From Akanthomyces muscarius (lineage: Eukaryota > Ascomycota > Sordariomycetes > Hypocreales > Cordycipitaceae): DNA of 64,000 nt. The position numbers were made by a program, and so were the translations under genes. The notes under the pieces were generated by a model that was not told the DNA's origin, did not search any database, and worked only from the letters and a program-made list of their open reading frames with translations. This document shows, one piece after another, positions 1 to 10,093 of this stretch (within the stretch, counting starts at the first letter, position 1; every line of letters begins with the position of its first letter). The stretch lies in NCBI RefSeq assembly GCF_028009165.1, contig NC_079243.1:2852001-2916000 (forward strand). Direction: 5' to 3'.

Positions 1-315
1 GGATCGCGCACCGCCGTGGCGGCGTCCCAGGCCAAGCCGGGAGTGTGCTGCGCGATGAGCAGTCGCTTGAGGAGCGCGGAGCCCAGCGCGAGCTTGGCGT
101 CGCGGACGTGGTAGTAGCGGAGAACGGCGGCGCGTTCACTGTCTAGTAGTAGATCCATGGCGCGCGCGGCCTACATGGCGAGGCTCGTCAGCATCTCCGA
201 CACACATTCGTGGGGTTGAGCAGCGGCAGCTCACCACATGCTCCAGCTCGGCAGTCTTGGAGGCTTCGGGCCATAGCTTCCGCGTATCAAGCACCCATTG
301 AAGAACCTTGGCCAT
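1..315 (-). CDS. 4'-phosphopantetheinyl transferase, 5' part (cut by window edge)
   Basis: Only the amino-terminal part is present; the gene continues beyond base 1. Exon 1 is 315..235 and starts MAKVLQWVLDTRKLWPEA. A 64 bp intron (234..171, GTGAGC donor, TAG acceptor) follows, and exon 2 runs from 170 off the edge. Exon 2 encodes the block AAVLRYYHVRDAKLALGSAL, which is highly typical of fungal Sfp-type transferases (NpgA/PptA/Lys5 class). These enzymes move the phosphopantetheine arm of CoA onto carrier domains of polyketide synthases, non-ribosomal peptide synthetases and alpha-aminoadipate reductase, so they support secondary metabolism and lysine synthesis. The catalytic Mg-binding region lies outside the window. 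The joined frame and the family match agree, so the identification is firm although the gene is partial. Confidence 0.9.
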
Positions 316-769
316 TCTCTGCTAGTTTTTGTCAACGTTGAGGGGTGTTGAATGTCCCGCTCTGCGCAGCTCGGGTGACGGCGGAACGGTTCGAGGGGGC
401 GTGACGAAGCTAAAGATGCTAGCAGGCTGCACGTGTACGCAGGGCGGCAGGCTAGATCGGAGATCTGGAGAGCAGTTTGTAGGGATATGACTCCCAAGAA
501 GGCTCAAAATTTGAAAGGAAAGAAGAAAAAGCACGCGCGGATGTAGATGTAAGATTCGGCTTACGATGAGATCTGCTCGAGTGTTTGTAGGCGGGGCTGC
601 CGCAACCCCACCTCAAATTATGTTTGGAAGTACTGTGCGGTCACGTATTCTTTATTATGCTTCTCGACTAAGCAATTATAATTGCAAAATTAATTCTTTT
701 TATTCTATTTCACTTCTAAAAAACCAAGATTCGTCTGAAAAGTTCTCTTAGCTCTCTCGGAACGTTGAG
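316..769. other. Intergenic, no gene seen
   Basis: Upstream region of the phosphopantetheinyl transferase and downstream region of the monooxygenase. Bases about 640-730 are AT-rich. No coding signal was recognised. Confidence 0.6.
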
Positions 770-2168
770 TTATTTCCAAGATACTACTGCCACCCATGCG
801 GCAGGCATGTCACTTATACTATCAAGCAAAATGGCTCGAAAAGTCGTACCGAAGCGCCAGGGGGTTCTTGAAGCGTTAGCATCCTGGCCATTATTTCGTG
901 CCTTGGATATACTTACTGGGGCTTGTGCCCGTGCTGCCTCTGGGTCGGTCTTCACAAGCTGGCTCATCTTGTAAGCAGGCTGGTCTGCGATATTGGCTGG
1001 ATCGCTAAAGACCATTTTCAAGGTGCCCTGGGACATTGGATCAACAATCGTCTTCCACTTGTCCCTCCGCACCTCGCTATAAATGTCCAAGATTGTGTCG
1101 TTGGCCTTTTCTTCATGAATCGCGACGAGGCAATCGCGCAAAGAGCCGATATCGGCAATCCCGCCATTCAACCCCAAGGCGCCACTATCCGCAACGATTA
1201 GACACACAAAACATTCATCTCACCAAAAGGCTTTCCGGAAACGTACTAAGGACAGCACAAGTGCGCTGCGTCCGAGGCGAGCAAGACTTTACCGACGCGC
1301 ATACTATCCACGATTCTCTGGTGGATCTGGTACGTTATTGCGCGCGCGACCTTGTACTGCTCTGGTGATGGTTGCCCAGGGAGCAGGGCTTTCAGGGCAT
1401 CGTCTAGCTCTGCGCCCTTGGGGTTGCCTTCGAAGCGGCAAATGACCCGCCAATGATTAGGTTCCTTGTCGGGACGGAATGCAAGCCACGCATCTTCAGG
1501 GTGCAAGAAGAGGTTCGAGTCCGCCGTCTCCGGCAGGTTCGACTCCAAATCATACGTCAACTGTAACGGCGTCAGTGCCTCCCACGTACTCGCATATCGA
1601 AAATGCTTACATCAATCGCAACGAGATTTTTATCCCAAGTGAAGCCAGGCATAGGTTGCTCGCCAAAAAGCGCCTTCCGGACAAAGCTCCTGCCGCCATC
1701 GCAGCCAACAATGTATTGCGACTCAATCCTCTTTTGGCCGTTTGCCGTCCGTACGTCGACCCAAGCTGACAGTTCATTCTGGCCCAGGTCAACCACTTCA
1801 TGGCCGTACAAAATGTCGACCTCGTCGTGCTGTGCGGCGTGCGACCCGATAATGGCGGCCAGCTTGTCGAGCGACAGCGCAATCATACCTTTGCCAGGCA
1901 TGCTGAACAGCGGCTTGCCATCCGCAGCGTCGCGGAAGCAAGCCGACTTGGGCTGCAGGGCGGCCGTGGTCACATCTGTCAGGATGCCGGCCCGTTCAAA
2001 CTCAAACATGGACACGGGCAGATAAAAGACGGCGCGTGTCTCTTCAGTCGGACCACTGTCCTTTTCGACAACTTTGATGCCCTTGATGCCTGATTTGGCA
2101 AGCAAAATGGCGAGCAACAAGCCTGCCGGACCTGCGCCCACAATAGTGACCCCGTCTGTGATGGCCAT
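770..2168 (-). CDS. FAD-dependent monooxygenase (PHBH family)
   Basis: Three exons: 2168..1611, 1560..1247 and 1184..770, with introns of 50 bp and 62 bp. They join in frame to 428 residues. The amino end has the FAD Rossmann motif GAGPAG (residues 11-16). The mid-protein DG motif reads CDGGRSFVRK, as in p-hydroxybenzoate hydroxylase-like flavoproteins. The third exon junction restores HLC-CPYGALGLNGGIADIG, the second FAD-binding region. The usual GDAAH reads SDAAH here, so the Gly is replaced. Such enzymes use NAD(P)H and O2 to hydroxylate aromatic or polyketide-like substrates; the substrate cannot be told. At 428 residues it is near the usual size, perhaps slightly short because the C-terminal thioredoxin-like extension of phenol hydroxylases is absent. 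It shares orientation with its neighbours, but no cluster is evident. Confidence 0.88.
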
Positions 2169-2612
2169 TTTGAGCTGTTGTGATATAAGAGGCTGTGATG
2201 ACTTGTGACGCTGAAACCGAAAAGGAAAGTTGGCTTGAAATTGTCTTTTGGGGGCAAAATAAAATCACTTTAAACATCACCTCCGGAGAAAACAGCGGCA
2301 AATTGCTCACCGTTGCAGCGCAATCGACGACGTATCGTCAGCGCTAGCAATCTGACCGAGTCTTGCATCCAGGACAGGCTGGGTGGTGTTGAGGCTCCGC
2401 TCCAAGTCCTGCCAGAAGAAATCTACTGCCGTCATAGGGAACAGTCAGAGGGAACAGTTCTTGGTCAAGAGCTCATGGCTTGCCATTATGATTCGTGTCT
2501 ATTCTATAAAGTCCGTCGTCATTGTTCCACGCCCATTGCTCCTAAAATCTACCTATACCTACTACTGTACAGTTGTCTAGCAAGTCTAACTTTTGTGATG
2601 TACATGTTGCGT
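2169..2612. other. Intergenic, no gene seen
   Basis: Promoter side of the monooxygenase gene and 3' side of the signal peptide peptidase gene, both on the minus strand. Nothing coding was recognised. Confidence 0.6.
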
Positions 2613-4370
2613 TTATTCTTCTTTATCATCCGGAGGCGCCTCCAGCGAAAATAGAAAGACGTGGTGATTCTGCTCCTTTTTGTCTTTATCGCCGGTCTTC
2701 TTGTCGTCTCCCTTCTCTTTGGCGTTGTCAGTTGACCCGGATCCCTTCGCGTTCGCAGTCGAGTCCTTGTTCTCCTTTTTCGTCGTGTCCACGACTCCAT
2801 TCTCTAGTTTGCCGATCGTCTTTACCGGAACTCCATCCGCGTCCAAGTCGACGACGACATCCACCGTATCGAGACTACCGTCTTCCGTGTACTTCCATAG
2901 GCTCTTGAGCTCTCCACGGACGATGGCTGTCAGATAGATAGAACCCAGCACGCATGGGACAAGATACAACAGTGCTGGCTGGCCGCGCTTAAACACCAGA
3001 AGCATCGCCAACGTCGCCAGCATGCCCAGAAGGTAGCCAACCATGGACGCGTAAAAGTACGTCTTCTTGAAGTTGCTCGCTGCCACGGAAGGCGGGACCT
3101 CCTTGGGCGCGCGCAAGTACATGAGCCGGCGCGTCCAAAACCAGTCGCCCCAGTTCCCCTTGACTTCCAAGTAGGGTGCCTTGATCTCACGGTGCTTTGT
3201 TTCGCTGCGTGTCACCAGCTCGCCGGACGTCGCGTCCTTTTCCACGATTTGCAGGTCTGTGGACTCGTATTTGACTAGACGCTTGTAGTGTAGCCACAAA
3301 TCAGCACGGAGAGTCCAAGCGATGACCATGCCAGGGATGACAATGTCGCCCAGGCCAAGGATACTCTGGCGGTGAGCAGCCTTGAATTGCAACTTGATCG
3401 GGACCTCGAGGGTAGTTGCCACCGTGACCATGTATGGGGTGTAAAAGACCATGAAGATGTCGTAAAAGAAAAGGCCCCAGAGTACAAGTGACCCGATGAG
3501 CAAGTCGGTAGGCGACAAGACGAGGAACGAGCAGTAGCACATTCCGTAGCCCAGTATGTTGGAAAGAAACGGCGACGTTGTGGTAAAGTATAAGACAGCC
3601 GTAGCAGCCGCCAGCGGCAAGGCCATCATTGTTGCAAACTTGATGTGCGCCTTTTCCTCGCCCACACCGTGCAGGAAAAATCGCAGCAGCCATTCGCGCT
3701 TGAATATGCCCCTAATGTTCCAGACTGTCCTTCTCAACTTCGCCGTTGGGGCGAGCAAGCTAAAGGCACCTGGTAAGGGGTTACCAATCGACGCAGGCGT
3801 GCCATCGCTCGCGTTTCCAACATTGTCGCATCCAACGACGGCCTGGCTCTTCTGATCCGCCATGCGCAGCTTGCCGTCCAGACCTCGCCAGTATTTTGGA
3901 AAGACAAAAGCAGAAACGAGATCGACGCCGTGCGCGTAGAGGGTGATTAAGCTCGCCACCGAGACAATGGACATGTACCACCGCAGAATCTTGCTGATGA
4001 TGGCTGGGTCGTTGAGCCACTGGATCAGATAGTACAGGCCCATGAGCACAATTCCGGCCATGACGGGAAACAGAATGGCGTCTGACATTTCCAGACCCTG
4101 CGCCAGCTTGTCCTCCTCCTCCGTCTTGCGCCGGGCCTTTTTGTCCTTGGGTAGCGCCGCGGACGGCGGCCTCCGCAACGCGGCGTGGGCGCCGACATAG
4201 ATGATGCTCGCCGCGCTGAGGACTAGCTTGGCTTCGAGGAGCAGGAAATCAAAGTCTTGGAGGGTCTCGAGCCATGTCTCGGGCCGCGATGTGGCGTTGT
4301 GGGAAGTTGAGTTGAGGCCATCTAGGATCCCCCCGCCGATGGGATCCATGATTGACGAATTAGTCGCCAT
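2613..4370 (-). CDS. Signal peptide peptidase (intramembrane aspartyl protease)
   Basis: Single exon of 585 residues from the ATG at 4370 (MATNSSIMDP). An in-frame GTG further upstream is not a credible start. The protein is polytopic and carries the presenilin/SPP active-site signatures: a Tyr-Asp in the segment LFFYDIFMVFYTPYM, Gly-Leu-Gly-Asp in LGLGDIVIPGM, and the QPALLY variant of the PAL motif further on. The two aspartates are the catalytic pair. This family (Ypf1 in yeast, SPP in animals) sits in the ER membrane, cleaves signal-peptide remnants and tail-anchored proteins within the bilayer, and takes part in ER-associated degradation. The C-terminal 80 residues are highly charged (Lys/Asp/Glu-rich) and probably disordered in the cytosol. 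A Lys/Arg-rich cytosolic loop lies near residues 80-95. Confidence 0.93.
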   Translation of the reverse strand: MATNSSIMDPIGGGILDGLNSTSHNATSRPETWLETLQDFDFLLLEAKLVLSAASIIYVGAHAALRRPPSAALPKDKKARRKTEEEDKLAQGLEMSDAILFPVMAGIVLMGLYYLIQWLNDPAIISKILRWYMSIVSVASLITLYAHGVDLVSAFVFPKYWRGLDGKLRMADQKSQAVVGCDNVGNASDGTPASIGNPLPGAFSLLAPTAKLRRTVWNIRGIFKREWLLRFFLHGVGEEKAHIKFATMMALPLAAATAVLYFTTTSPFLSNILGYGMCYCSFLVLSPTDLLIGSLVLWGLFFYDIFMVFYTPYMVTVATTLEVPIKLQFKAAHRQSILGLGDIVIPGMVIAWTLRADLWLHYKRLVKYESTDLQIVEKDATSGELVTRSETKHREIKAPYLEVKGNWGDWFWTRRLMYLRAPKEVPPSVAASNFKKTYFYASMVGYLLGMLATLAMLLVFKRGQPALLYLVPCVLGSIYLTAIVRGELKSLWKYTEDGSLDTVDVVVDLDADGVPVKTIGKLENGVVDTTKKENKDSTANAKGSGSTDNAKEKGDDKKTGDKDKKEQNHHVFLFSLEAPPDDKEE

Positions 4371-5366
4371 GGCCCTTGATCCTTCTCGAGAAGCCTTGAA
4401 CACTGCTCTGGGTTGGCAGCCTCAATGTTCAATTTTGTGGCAAGGTTGATGATGGTAGCAACTTCACTGCCGCATGAACCGGAATCAGAGACGTGGTCCC
4501 TGGAAGCCTGTGATGACTAAGGATTTAGGCGGCCAGCAGGTTGTGCTTGACAGCCAACGACAGGTTACTTTTCGACAATCTCGGTGGAGATTAAAAAAAA
4601 TACGAAATTTCGTACTAATTATCTACCTTGCTTTTATTCAAAACATCCGCCTAGAAAAGTTTCTACTGGTGGTGCAGCAGCAGGGGCGTCGACACTTGGG
4701 AACAAACAGATATTCTGGGAATCATCCACCTGAGAGCTCCAATGCTAGCCGTTTTACATGATGATGCCGGGTTCCTGTTCCAAAGAACAAAGCAAATGGA
4801 GACTTCATGGAGTAGTAAAGCCTTCCAAGGTACCGTGCCCGTCATTAGCTTGCTGAGGCAGAGCAAAATACCGTTGTCTCAACCCACCGAAAATCAACGT
4901 ACATCAAGTCGAAGCCTCCGTGGCGGAATCTACAACGAGACAATAATTCCGCTCATGATTCGTCGGTCATTTGATAAAACTAACAAGCCGAGTTTAATTT
5001 GTCAGTTCTTCCTGAGCCAAAACAGCCACTAGAGCAGGTATAGAGCCAGTATTCATACACTCATCGCCGGCACTGACTGACTAGAGCGGCAACGAATTGA
5101 TACAAGAGATGCTACACGACCTTGCCATTGCATTCTTAGTCTTGCTAAAGAACTGTTATGTAAATGTATTAGATTAGCGAGCAAGAAAATATTTGTCTAT
5201 TAATAGCATCGCTAGAAACCAGTATTGGTCGATATCAACGGCAGCGCCACCATCAAGCCGGTGCCCCACTCCCCAGTGACAGCATTTGCATGTCGACACT
5301 TTACTCTCTCGCGACAAACACCTCTCAGTCGCACAAGCAGCACCCTCCACATTGCCAATTCTCACC
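4371..5366. other. Shared divergent promoter region
   Basis: About 1 kb between the divergently transcribed signal peptide peptidase and cyclophilin genes. No coding potential was recognised. AT-rich around 4590-4640 and 5150-5200. Confidence 0.6.
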
Positions 5367-5931
5367 ATGACGACAAATATAATACTCGAGACCACAATGG
5401 TGAGCTTATCTGCGCGCCACGCACTCGCCCAGCCCCGTCCTCTGACACACTCACCCACTAACCTCGCAACAGGGCTCCATCACGCTGGAGCTCTACACGG
5501 AACACGCCCCCAAGACCTGCACAAACTTCACCACGCTCGTGCGCCGGGGCTACTACGGCAGCACAATCTTCCACCGCATCATCCCCAACTTTATGATCCA
5601 GGGCGGCGACCCGACGGGCACTGGCCGCGGCGGGTCGTCCATCTACGGGGACAAGTTTGCCGACGAGATCAGCGCCGGGCTCAAGCACACGGGGGCCGGG
5701 ATCCTGAGCATGGCCAACTCGGGCCCGGACACCAATGGGTCGCAGTTCTTCATCACCCTGGCGCCCACGCCCTGGCTCGACGGCAAGCACACCATCTTTG
5801 GCCGCGTGACGAGGGGGATGGCGACGGTGAAGCGCATGGGCATGGTGCCGACGGGTGCCGAGGACCGGCCGGTGGAAGAGGTGAGGATTGTGACGGCCAG
5901 AGTGGCGGAGGGATCAGAGGACGAAGTCTAA
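5367..5931 (+). CDS. ppi1: Cyclophilin-type peptidyl-prolyl isomerase, PPIL1-like
   Basis: Two exons, 5367..5399 and 5473..5931, with a 73 bp intron that has a GTGAGC donor and an AACAG acceptor. Together they encode 163 residues, the normal size for a one-domain cyclophilin. The short first exon (11 codons, [11 protein letters not shown]) runs into [19 protein letters not shown]. The catalytic and cyclosporin-binding residues are visible: [14 protein letters not shown] (Arg and Gln), [11 protein letters not shown], and Trp in the loop [15 protein letters not shown]. The block [11 protein letters not shown] is typical of the PPIL1/Cyp1 subgroup, which associates with the spliceosome through SKIP in animals. 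It catalyses cis-trans isomerisation of Xaa-Pro bonds. The assignment is strong; the spliceosomal role is inferred from the subgroup. The symbol is the one used for filamentous fungal orthologues. Confidence 0.93.
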
Positions 5932-6794
5932 AAGGGTAGTCTTGTTTTGGATCACGGGTTTCGTCTGTAAAAAAGACGATTGCAAACACGGAGCCTGGGC
6001 ACATCAGCTCATGACCACAAACTGTACCATGTATGGCTTGATACTTGTAACCCATTCACAGCTTACTGCAGTTTACAGTCACAAAATATGCAAGACGAAA
6101 ATAACATGAATCAAAAAGACCCATTCTACTCCAATTGACTGTATAAACTTCTGGATTCGCCGATGGATATCCATCCATCCATGCACCCACAACCAAACAG
6201 AAAAAGAAAAGTCTCTTTTTCTCGAAGAGCCAGCTCGCTGCAGTAAGTAGAGCAAGCAAAATGACTGAAAAGAAAGAAACGCCATATTTCTCCAATAAAA
6301 CGCCGCCGGGCCCGCATGTGCGGAAATGCTAAGGATATGTCTTCTTTTGGTTCTTCTGTTCCCGTTAACCCGTCTCTCCCAACACGCTCCCCGCCCTTTG
6401 CCATTTGCGATGAACAGAGTAATAGCAAAAGTACAGAAAGTAAATTCAAAGCGAGGAAAGCCAATGTAGCCAAAAAAAAAAAAAAATAAGAAGCGAAAAA
6501 GAGAAGCGGTTTGAAAAACAAAGGCAAAAAAATAATCGAGTGGTGAAACAATAGAGGGAGCGAGCCTGTCCCTGATGCAAAAAGTGTATGATGAGGGAAA
6601 ACAGAGGCCCAATATAGAGACCATGTAAGCTCGAGGTCGCACTCGCTGATTGAGTGTGCGTGATCGAGGGGCAATAGTTATCCAAGTGGTAGCGTTGATA
6701 CAAGTTTGAGGCAATGCAGGGGTCATGGTTTCCAGGACGCAATACATCATCGTGAGCAGTCCTGTCCAGCCATGACCCTGCGTGATTATCATAA
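5932..6794. other. 3' region between convergent genes
   Basis: Cyclophilin (+) and the Sgf11-like gene (-) converge here. The region is A/T-rich and has a poly-A run near 6472-6487. Long open frames on the minus strand here are low-complexity and not credible as genes. Confidence 0.55.
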
Positions 6795-8097
6795 TCATCG
6801 GCCGGGCGGCGAAGACATTGGATCTGAAGACTCTGACCTCATGTCGATGTCTCTGCCGTTTCGGGACAGGGGCGAGCTCGTAGGCTTCTGAACCTTGACC
6901 TTTTTCAGCGGGCTGGTGTGCTTATTGAGGGCCTTTGTCGGCGTTTTATCATGCGTCGAGTCGCTGTCGTCAAACTTGTGCTCTTGTTTGAGGTGCGAAG
7001 AGACGCGGGCCTTTTCCGGCTTCATGTTGGGCTTCGTCTTGAGAATGACCTTTTTGGGGGCACCGGCGGCCGACTTGATCTTCTTCTTCTTAGGGCTCGC
7101 CTCGGAGTCGTCGTCATCGTCCTCGTCGTCGTCACTGCCGGCGGCGTCTCGTTTCCTAGGGCTCGAGGCTCGCGATCCCGGTGCGGGCGTGGCTTTTTGC
7201 GACGAGGGCGGGGTGCTGTCGTGCTGGGAGTTGCCATTCATCTTTTGGGCGGCGGCGCGGCTGGCGTTGCGGCCGCTGTTGCCAATGCAGGAGCCCATGT
7301 GGTTGTTTAATCGGGTGACGAGGATGCACCGCTTGCATTTGCTGCAGGTGGCCGAGGGAAAGGACAGCACATTGGCGGGCTTGTCGGCTGGATCTGGCTT
7401 CTCCATGTCCTTCTTCTTCTTGCCGCGGCCGGGACCCGGGGCGACCCAAGACTGGCCGTAAATATCGCAGCCGGGCTTGTCAATGTACGGATGACGCTTG
7501 CAGTAGATGATGGTAGGGTCGGGCTTGACGGCGCCCTTGCCGTCGGTGGGCGCGAGCAGTCGGGGCAGATGGCACTTGGGGCAGAGTATCTCGGTGGTGG
7601 TCTTTAGCGGGTTGCCCTTGAGGGTGACCTTTCCGTCCTCGTATACGGCGGCGTCGGTTTCTATGCGAACATCGGGTTTCGAATCAGGAGTTGAGCTTTC
7701 GGAGGCGTCCGAAGCCATCTTCTCGACTCGGATGACGGCCGAGGTGGCTTTGGCCTGCTTCTCCTCGCGATGGACCTTGACGAGGAGGTCCGAGATGACG
7801 TTGTGCAATATATCGTCGAGGACGGAATGTGCCTGAAGAACAGGAGAGAAAGGCATTGTCAGCAGGAGCAGGGCAGAAGAGGCGACACAGGGGGGCCGAG
7901 GCCGCGGCGCAATTCGTGGTCGCATCACCGGCAGAGCAGACGGCAGGTCAGCGGTGCGAAGGCGTGTTGCCTATGCCGGCGGCGGCGACAAACGAGGGGA
8001 GGGGGTTCTGCTACGAGTAGGATCATACCAGTTTCTCCATGCTGCCAGCTTCGTCGCGAGCCTTGATGAGTCCAGCCCGGCCAGAAGGACTATTCAT
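6795..8097 (-). CDS. SAGA-associated Sgf11-like zinc finger protein
   Basis: Two exons, 8097..8029 (23 codons, MNSPSGRAGLIKARDEAGSM...) and 7832..6795, separated by a 196 bp intron. The product is 368 residues. The N-terminal helix AHSVLDDILHNVISDLLVKV followed by HREEKQAK resembles the part of Sgf11 that enters the SAGA deubiquitinase module. There are two zinc-site candidates. The first is CPKCHLPRLL with a later Cys and His about residues 95-125. The second, CSKCKRCILVTRLNNHMGSC, has the C-x2-C...H-x3-C spacing and the Arg-Leu-x3-H core of the Sgf11 finger. The C-terminal half is acidic and basic low-complexity sequence with an Asp/Glu run and Lys-rich nuclear-localisation-like stretches. 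The expected role is nucleosome contact during H2B deubiquitination. An Sgf73-like finger protein is an alternative reading. Confidence 0.65.
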
Positions 8098-10093
8098 GAT
8101 GGGCGGGCGGGCGATGAAGCGATACGGAAACAAAGCCCAGACCAAAATTTAGGGATGGGCTGGGTTTCGAGGGGCGGCAGGCCCTGGCTGGGGGGGCGGG
8201 CAAGCGGCGGCACGGCGACGGATGACAGCGCTCCCTCTCTGGTCGGCGGCCGCGACGTAAAGGCGTGGATGTGGTGGGAGCAGCGCAGGCACAGGCCGCG
8301 AATTGGGTTAATGGCAAAAAGGGAAAATAGAAGCAAATTGCCAAAAAGGGATTTGGATTAAGAAAACGATGCGGCGACCCAAGGCAAATCGACCAGGGGT
8401 GGGTTTGGGTTGCCAGATGTCGGGTGCAAGAGGTGGATTTAGTCTGGCATCGGGGCAGCCTTTTCGGGGGACGTTAGTGGTTGGCCGGTAATTGCAGCGG
8501 TGCCCTATCACGAGAGCAGCAATCACCTTGCTTTGCAGAGGTAGGTAGGCAGCATTTAAATTCAATGAACAAGAATCCAATGCAGCTTTTTTCCTGTTTT
8601 GATAACTCATCTGCTCCGTGCCACTGGCTCAAATTATAATTCTCACATGGGCCTCACCTCGCTGTCACCAGCGGCCCCAGCTTACTACCTGTGCTGACAC
8701 TGTGGCACTCGCCTCAGCCTCATATTGGACCAATTCAATAAAACACACGATTCAGTTGACCTGCTTTTAGAACAACGACGGCCTGTCATTTTAAAAAATT
8801 GCAGCCAATGTAGTAAGTAGCATGTATGACGGCATACGCGATTTGTCCACCAAACAGCGCGCCTAATTACCCTCCTGTGATTTACTTGACGACACATAAA
8901 ACATGAGCAACTTGGAAAAGTCACCAAGCTCCCGTCATTGTAGATCGAAAGCCACGATCCCGCATGCGCAACCGCTCATACTGGTACTTTGCCCGGGGAA
9001 CGAGCACGCGCTAACCTGCCTTGCCGGCCACATGGCCAAGTCGGCAGAAGCAGTGCATGCATGACGTGTGTACGAAGCCATTGATCTTTTACGACTCGGC
9101 AATCGTGCAAATTCTCTTCGACAAGACCAGACAGCCTAATCGCTTGCTCCCGCTGTACGGAGTAGCTTACGGATTACATGACAGCCATGGCGCTCTGGTG
9201 CTGGAGCCAGGCCAGGCAAACCAAGTTTATGACGACAGCCCTAGCGACGTAGCCCGCAGTCCCTGATTGGACAGCAACCTAGCAGCTATAAGTCGTTCGC
9301 ATGTTGCTGTGCATCCCAACTTCCCGAGGACGTAAACTTTACCAGCATCCGAGACATTGGCTAATCTTTGTTGATGCCTACCTACTTGCTACCCACCCAA
9401 GGGGCCAAAAAAGAACAAAAGAGAGGGCGGCTGCCAGCTGCCACGAACAAAACAAATAAAAACAGAAACAAACAACGACGAGGAAAGAAGAGCACGACAA
9501 GTAGACAAAAAGAAGGAAAGGGACGGTAAAGGACGGTGAAGGACGGTGAAGGCATTTAAACATTGAAAATATAATCAATTAAATTAAAAAAAAATCGAAT
9601 TTAGTAGTTTTCACTTAGATTCGTATAGCTCACATTGATTAGTCCCCCCTGTGAGAGTCGCGCCCTTGTGCCACTCGCATGCCAACTATACTGCCTTGAC
9701 TAATACACAGGAAGACGTACGTTAGTCCAACTAACAGATCGCTGTAGATGCTGCTCAGTCACACGACAGGGCCTTGATGCAAGAACAATTTTAAAAGAGG
9801 CAAAAGGGAAGAGGAAGAAAAAGAAGAAGAAGAAGAAGTAGAGAAAAAAAAAAAAGAAAAAAAAAAAAGGAATGCTAACAATGTAAATACCAGCAAAGCA
9901 AATCATACCAGCCCATTCGCTACATCGTCAAACTCTTGTCCCCATTACCCCAGTCCATCCAGGTGTGCGCCAGAGCTAAATCGCATCCACCCTCACAAGC
10001 CCACCCTTCTCTCCAAATGCCACGACCGCCTCTCCCTTTCCCACCCACCAAACCCTCAGCAGTCACCCAACAACCACTCAATCCGCCTCCGCC
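8098..10093. other. Divergent 2 kb intergenic region
   Basis: Lies between the Sgf11-like gene (-) and the acetyltransferase gene (+). No coding signal was found. It contains three tandem copies of a 10-base GGACGGTRAA unit near 9520-9550 and long purine tracts at about 9790-9870 just upstream of the acetyltransferase gene. Confidence 0.5.

Noticed and set aside
4371..4403. Upstream GTG start for the signal peptide peptidase
   Set aside because: Nuclear fungal genes start with ATG; the ATG at 4370 is in frame and sufficient.
6079..6798. Phe-rich 239-codon minus-strand frame 3' of the Sgf11-like gene
   Set aside because: Phe/Leu runs come from a poly-A tract read in reverse; typical of 3' untranslated sequence.
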